Positions 6,672 through 9,665 of a DNA stretch of 9,665 bases are shown piece after piece. Source of the stretch: CAZABS01 sp964483635 (GTDB taxonomy: Bacteria > Patescibacteriota > Minisyncoccia > Moranbacterales > UBA1568); the NCBI GenBank assembly GCA_964483635.1, contig CAZABS010000034.1, positions 1-9,665 of the forward strand, in the 5' to 3' direction. The stretch's first letter is position 1. The number at the start of each line of letters is the position of its first letter. The position numbers and the translations under genes were made by a program. The notes under the pieces were generated by a model that was not told the DNA's origin, searched no databases, and saw nothing but the letters and a program-made list of their open reading frames with translations.

Positions 6672-7360
6672 AGGATTGGTTCTATGGTTTTCCAAATTTT
6701 TTCATGAATAGTTTCGGGAGAGAGAAACGTTTGCTTCTCAAAACAATCCACTTTAAGAAAATGTTTCTTTTGGCTGATAAGCTCCAGTGCATACTTACGA
6801 GACAACTCTTGATGGAGTTCACTTCCCTCCGCCTGATCCTGCTTCCCTTTCCCGAGATAAACTTTTTTCAGCCGATTTCCTTTTTGTTTCAAGAGTCCAC
6901 GACTGACCGAGTACGGGACATTCAAATAGAGCGTCAGGTCAGGTCTCGGAAGCTTGAATATTTCAAAGTCCATCTGTTCGAGCCAAGCAAGAAATTGCTT
7001 ACGCTTCCTCGTATTTTGGATTTTACTTCCCTGATGAATTTGATTCGCACTGACATACCGATCGAGAACAACAACAAAGCCCTGCTCCAATGCCCGCACC
7101 AACTCCACACGTGACTCCCACCGATCAATATCATACACGATTGAAGCTATATACGGACTGAGCGCGAGAAAATCCCCGTGTTTTCCACCAAGGCACTCGC
7201 CAATAAATTTCCCAAAAAAATTCGATTCGTATCGAGGAAAATCAAGCGTTTTCACACGATATCCCGCCTTATTGAGACGAGCTACCAAGAGCTTCGTTTG
7301 AGTCGCTTTGCCAGATCCATCTGCCCCATCAATGACTATCAGCTTTCCTTTTTTTGCCAT
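6668..7360 (-). CDS. tmk: Thymidylate kinase (dTMP kinase)
   Basis: Tmk phosphorylates dTMP to dTDP with ATP, the step after ThyA. The 230 residues carry an N-terminal P-loop IDGADGSGKATQT (10-22), in which the usual GKTTQ is GKATQ. Then come DFPRYES (40-46), YDIDRWESR (76-84) and the signature DRYVSANQ (100-107). A lysine-rich lid-like stretch follows at about 158-175. The ATG at 7360 places the P-loop at the expected distance. No Shine-Dalgarno is visible (ACTGAAAGCC precedes the ATG). The gene lies 118 bp after the P-loop kinase gene and overlaps dut by four bases. Its TGA stop, used where dut starts, argues for the standard code. Confidence 0.95.
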   Translation of the reverse strand: MAKKGKLIVIDGADGSGKATQTKLLVARLNKAGYRVKTLDFPRYESNFFGKFIGECLGGKHGDFLALSPYIASIVYDIDRWESRVELVRALEQGFVVVLDRYVSANQIHQGSKIQNTRKRKQFLAWLEQMDFEIFKLPRPDLTLYLNVPYSVSRGLLKQKGNRLKKVYLGKGKQDQAEGSELHQELSRKYALELISQKKHFLKVDCFEKQTFLSPETIHEKIWKTIEPIL

Positions 7361-7478
7361 GGCTTTCAGTGAGGGACGAACTGTTCAAGACATGAGCATC
7401 CCGCTCCACTCCATTTTTCAATTATTACATTTCTCGAGAGAAGCCGCAGGCGTTCCCGTATGCTTATCACAACCCTCA
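7361..7478 (-). other. 118-bp gap inside the - strand gene row
   Basis: This is by far the longest spacer between the complete - strand genes, the others being 21, 11, 6 and -4 bp. I see no good promoter pair. On the - strand a TAATAAT lies near 7420, but no -35 box sits at proper spacing. A small hairpin is possible with GAGC and GCTC around GGGAT. A 34-codon frame from GTG (7366-7470) has no support. It may hold an internal promoter or RNA processing site for tmk-dut-gatB. Confidence 0.4.
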
Positions 7479-8078
7479 TTACACATTTTCTTCGGGAGTG
7501 GTGCGGCGATGGCATACTTTTCCGTGCGGATCAATTTTCTGGATAAGTTCGTCAATCTTCGTTTGGAGTGCCACGAGATCTCCCTCATTATCAATTACAA
7601 AATTGGCTTGCTGCTTGAGAGAGTTAATGGAAAGCTCCGTTTCACGCTCATGATCGTGCTGAAACTCCTCAAATGTTTTGGTCGCATCATCAGCATTTTG
7701 ACGCCTTTTGGTAAGTCGTTCATACCGAAGCTGCATCGGGGCATCTACGAACAAGAGTTTGAAATGAGGTTCGTTTTTCAGGAGAAGAATATCCGAAAAC
7801 CGCCGTACACCATCTACCACAATAAAAGCAGCGTCCGACTCTTTGATACGCTCATGCACCACTCTTGCTACCAAGTCGTCCCCAAAATTTTGGCGCAGGA
7901 TTTGCGACATCTTGGATATCGCTTCCCGTGTTTCTGAAACAAAGAGCATCCGCAGGACATCCCTGAAAATATCCGAGGTTCGAAACTGCACTGCCCCATA
8001 TTCCTCAACGAGGTATTTCGCCACTGTATCCTTCCCCGACGCGATCTCCCCAGTAATCCCCAGCGTAATTCGCTCCAT
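7479..8078 (-). CDS. P-loop nucleotide-kinase-like protein of unassigned substrate (UPF0200/AAA_18-like)
   Basis: The 199-residue protein begins LGITGEIASGKDTVAKYL, a Walker A P-loop (G10-T18) in the style of dephospho-CoA kinase, cytidylate kinase and archaeal UPF0200 proteins. VVDGVRR (88-93) matches the UPF0200 VIDGIRS-type motif, and LFVDAPMQLRYERLTKR (109-125) followed by TFEEFQHDHERE (135-146) resembles the lid and acidic helix of that group. VIDNEGDL (161-168) is a typical near-C-terminal strand. Dephospho-CoA kinase is possible, but the position between folA and tmk suggests a nucleoside monophosphate as substrate. That is inference from context. The gene starts 11 bp after folA, preceded by a run of T with no Shine-Dalgarno. 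Confidence 0.85.
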   Translation of the reverse strand: MERITLGITGEIASGKDTVAKYLVEEYGAVQFRTSDIFRDVLRMLFVSETREAISKMSQILRQNFGDDLVARVVHERIKESDAAFIVVDGVRRFSDILLLKNEPHFKLLFVDAPMQLRYERLTKRRQNADDATKTFEEFQHDHERETELSINSLKQQANFVIDNEGDLVALQTKIDELIQKIDPHGKVCHRRTTPEENV

Positions 8079-8089
8079 AAAAAAATAAA

Positions 8090-8578
8090 TTAGTTTTTCT
8101 CTAAAGTTAGATAGGTAAATCGGTATTCTCCTTCTGACACTTGTTCTTCCGAAAGTATCCGCGGGAATTTTTCCTCATACGCTGGGAAAAAAGTGTCCGC
8201 CTCAAAACTTCCATCTACGCGGGTAATGTAAAGTCTATCAGCAAGATCAATAAATTCATGGTAAACCCGCGCCCCACCGATGACGAACACTTCTTCACTT
8301 TCTTTTTCTTGTGCAACTTCGAGAGCCTCCTCTTTTGAGTGTACCACGAGGCATCCTGGAGCGACGTAATCTGATTTATCAGAGAGCACAATATTGATGC
8401 GGTTTGGGAGTGGCCGCCCAATGGAGCGATAGGTATTCTCGCCCATGATGACAGCGTGCCCAGTGGTCAGCGTCTTGAAGTGACGCATATCATCAGCAAT
8501 ATGCCAGAGGAGCGCATTGTTTTTTCCAATCGCGAGATTTTCAGCCACTGCGGCAATTATTGAGAGACGTGGAGTCAT
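8090..8578 (-). CDS. folA: Dihydrofolate reductase
   Basis: FolA reduces dihydrofolate to tetrahydrofolate with NADPH, recycling the folate oxidised by ThyA. The 162 residues fit bacterial DHFR. The N-terminus reads LSIIAAVAENLAIG, then LLWHIADDMRHFK with Trp25 and the presumed catalytic Asp30. In that motif the usual Pro before the acidic pair is Ala28. VIMGENTYRSIGRPLPNR and VIGGARVYHEF, the NADPH-binding GG strand, follow. The ATG at 8578 is chosen: an in-frame TTG at 8596 would add six residues not usual in the family. The gene starts 21 bp after thyA, and the thyA-folA pair is a common operon arrangement. Confidence 0.96.
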   Translation of the reverse strand: MTPRLSIIAAVAENLAIGKNNALLWHIADDMRHFKTLTTGHAVIMGENTYRSIGRPLPNRINIVLSDKSDYVAPGCLVVHSKEEALEVAQEKESEEVFVIGGARVYHEFIDLADRLYITRVDGSFEADTFFPAYEEKFPRILSEEQVSEGEYRFTYLTLEKN

Positions 8579-8599
8579 ACAGGAATTACCATTCAATAT

Positions 8600-9517
8600 T
8601 TATACCGCAATAGGGGCTTTGATAGCCGGGTGTGGATCATACCCCTCGAGCGTGAAGTCCTCCGTTTTGAAATCAAACAAGGTTTTAACAGCAGGGTTGA
8701 TGCGAAGTGTAGGGAGCGCTCTTGGTGTCCGTGAGAGTTGTTCCTTCGCTTGATCAAAATGATTATTGTAGAGATGCACATCACCGCCCGTCCAGACAAA
8801 TTCACCAGGGTCAAGTCCGGTGACTTGTGCCATCATCATCGTGAGGAGTGCATAAGATGCAATGTTGAACGGCACCCCGAGAAACGTATCACAACTTCGC
8901 TGATAGAGTTGGCATGAGAGCTTTCCATCGGCCACATAAAATTGGAAGAGACAATGACAAGGTGGGAGTCCCGACTTCGCCATCGCTTCAATATCAGAGG
9001 CATTCCAAGCACTCACAATCAAACGCCGAGAGTTCGGATTTTTTTTGATTTGCTCGACAACCTCGGCCAATTGATCTATTTCTGTTCCATTCGGAGTCCG
9101 CCAATGTCTCCACTGGTGTCCGTATACTGGGCCAAGGTCCCCATACTCCAAAGCAAATTGATCATCGGTTTTCACTCGCTCGACAAACAGAGTTAATCCT
9201 GTTTTCCATGCTTCTGATTTCGGATCAGGAACGGTTTGTCCAGTTTGGAGAAGGTATCCTTTGTATGGCCACTCATCCCAAATGTGGTTGTCCGCCTCGA
9301 TAAGGGTTCGCAGTCGAGTATCCCCCGCGATAAACCACAGGAGCTCGCTTACGATGAGGCGGAACGGAACCTTTTTAGTGGTGAGCAGTGGAAATCCCGA
9401 AGCAAGATCATAGCGCATTTGATAGCCAAACACACTCTTCGTCCCGGTGCCGGTTCGATCGCCCTTTTGGATTCCCTTTTCCATGATATGACCCAAGAGG
9501 TCGAGATATTGTCGCAT
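8600..9517 (-). CDS. thyA: Thymidylate synthase
   Basis: ThyA converts dUMP to dTMP using methylenetetrahydrofolate, which it leaves as dihydrofolate. The 305 residues align with E. coli ThyA motif by motif: Arg21 in DRTGTGT, Glu58 in SELLWF, catalytic Cys187 in LPPCHC, YQRSCD (205-210), NIASYALL (218-225), DVHLYNNH (246-253) and the C-terminal IKAPIAV. After residue 83 the numbering is shifted by 41, which marks an insertion in the small domain (about 84-124), as in the longer Lactobacillus-type enzymes. The ATG at 9517 starts the conserved RQYLDLL. It is probably the first gene of the dTTP-supply unit, since a terminator lies 44 bp upstream. Confidence 0.98.
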   Translation of the reverse strand: MRQYLDLLGHIMEKGIQKGDRTGTGTKSVFGYQMRYDLASGFPLLTTKKVPFRLIVSELLWFIAGDTRLRTLIEADNHIWDEWPYKGYLLQTGQTVPDPKSEAWKTGLTLFVERVKTDDQFALEYGDLGPVYGHQWRHWRTPNGTEIDQLAEVVEQIKKNPNSRRLIVSAWNASDIEAMAKSGLPPCHCLFQFYVADGKLSCQLYQRSCDTFLGVPFNIASYALLTMMMAQVTGLDPGEFVWTGGDVHLYNNHFDQAKEQLSRTPRALPTLRINPAVKTLFDFKTEDFTLEGYDPHPAIKAPIAV

Positions 9518-9526
9518 AGCTTTTTG

Positions 9527-9556
9527 ATTCTCTCACGCCAACTACAGAGAAGGCAA
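9527..9556 (-). promoter_or_regulatory. Weak candidate promoter of thyA
   Basis: On the - strand TTGCCT (9556-9551) and GAGAAT (9532-9527) lie 18 bp apart, each matching four of six consensus bases. Transcription would begin about two bases before the thyA ATG, which would again give a near-leaderless mRNA as for miaA. The whole intergenic space between the terminator and thyA is short, so a promoter must lie here if the terminator works. Confidence 0.35.
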
Positions 9557-9562
9557 ATAACC

Positions 9563-9588
9563 AAAAAAAATGGCTTCAATAAGCCATT
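9563..9588 (-). terminator. Intrinsic terminator of the gene upstream of thyA
   Basis: On the - strand AATGGCTT (9588-9581) and AAGCCATT (9576-9569) form a perfect 8-bp stem around the four-base loop ATTG, running into a T tract (complement of the A run 9563-9570). It would end the partial gene whose stop codon lies at 9596-9594. A third copy of the arm (9595-9589) could instead pair with the first arm. Confidence 0.8.
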
Positions 9589-9593
9589 AATGG

Positions 9594-9665
9594 CTATTTC
9601 AACTTCACGGTTCCTTTTACTTTGACTGTGCCTTTTACTTGATTACGATCAGGGACTGTCTGCAC
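9594..9665 (-). CDS. C-terminal 23 residues of an unknown protein (partial)
   Basis: Reading down from the window edge, an open frame gives VQTVPDRNQVKGTVKVKGTVKLK and then TAG (9596-9594). It ends in two copies of a six-residue unit (KGTVKV, KGTVKL). The DNA of these copies (9635-9618 and 9617-9600) differs mostly at third codon positions, which supports real coding. A terminator follows directly. The alternating Val/Lys pattern suggests a terminal beta strand. Function cannot be assigned from so short a piece. Confidence 0.6.
   Translation of the reverse strand: MQTVPDRNQVKGTVKVKGTVKLK

Noticed and set aside
7366..7470. A 34-codon frame starting with GTG between the P-loop kinase gene and tmk
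   Set aside because: It has no ribosome-binding site, no ATG and no recognisable protein features, and its length is within chance for a 118-bp gap.
7308..7937. A 209-codon open frame on the + strand across tmk's 5' end and the P-loop kinase gene
   Set aside because: It lies antisense to well-supported genes, its protein shows no recognisable motif, and the opposite strand carries P-loop and lid motifs.

Overview
The window looks like ordinary bacterial chromosome carrying housekeeping genes, with two converging transcription units. The standard genetic code fits: tmk ends at a TGA exactly where dut begins, so TGA is not read as glycine as it is in Gracilibacteria and Absconditabacteria. Base composition is mid-GC by eye. 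Intergenic gaps are mostly tiny and none of the eight complete genes has a convincing Shine-Dalgarno sequence. This economy, together with the style of the thymidylate kinase and dUTPase, would suit a candidate-phyla-radiation (Patescibacteria) genome. That placement is inference and needs a phylogenetic tree.

Left part, + strand. Positions 1-44 are an intrinsic terminator for a gene outside the window. Positions 45-321 hold no convincing protein gene but are not empty. They contain a good sigma70-type promoter (85-113), a segment that can fold into a hairpin with a GNRA loop (121-171), a second terminator (208-235), and an inverted pair of 7-bp repeat arrays (243-315) ending just before dnaE. 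dnaE (322-3816) encodes the replicative DNA polymerase III alpha subunit. Six bases after its stop a near-consensus promoter begins whose start site falls almost on the miaA start codon, so miaA (3859-4764, tRNA dimethylallyltransferase) is probably read from a leaderless mRNA.

The two units meet at 4761-4764, where miaA (+) and gatB (-) share a TTAA that supplies both stop codons, inside the loop of a terminator hairpin.

Right part, - strand, in order of transcription: the last 23 codons of an unknown gene (9594-9665) and its terminator, then thyA, folA, a P-loop nucleotide-kinase-like gene, a 118-bp gap, tmk, dut and gatB. thyA, folA, tmk and dut cover dTTP supply: Dut makes dUMP from dUTP, ThyA methylates it to dTMP, FolA regenerates the folate, and Tmk phosphorylates dTMP. 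The unassigned kinase in the middle of this set is the most interesting protein. gatB (aspartyl/glutamyl-tRNA amidotransferase subunit B) ends the unit, without gatA or gatC in view.

I saw no tRNA, rRNA, CRISPR array, transposase or phage gene.
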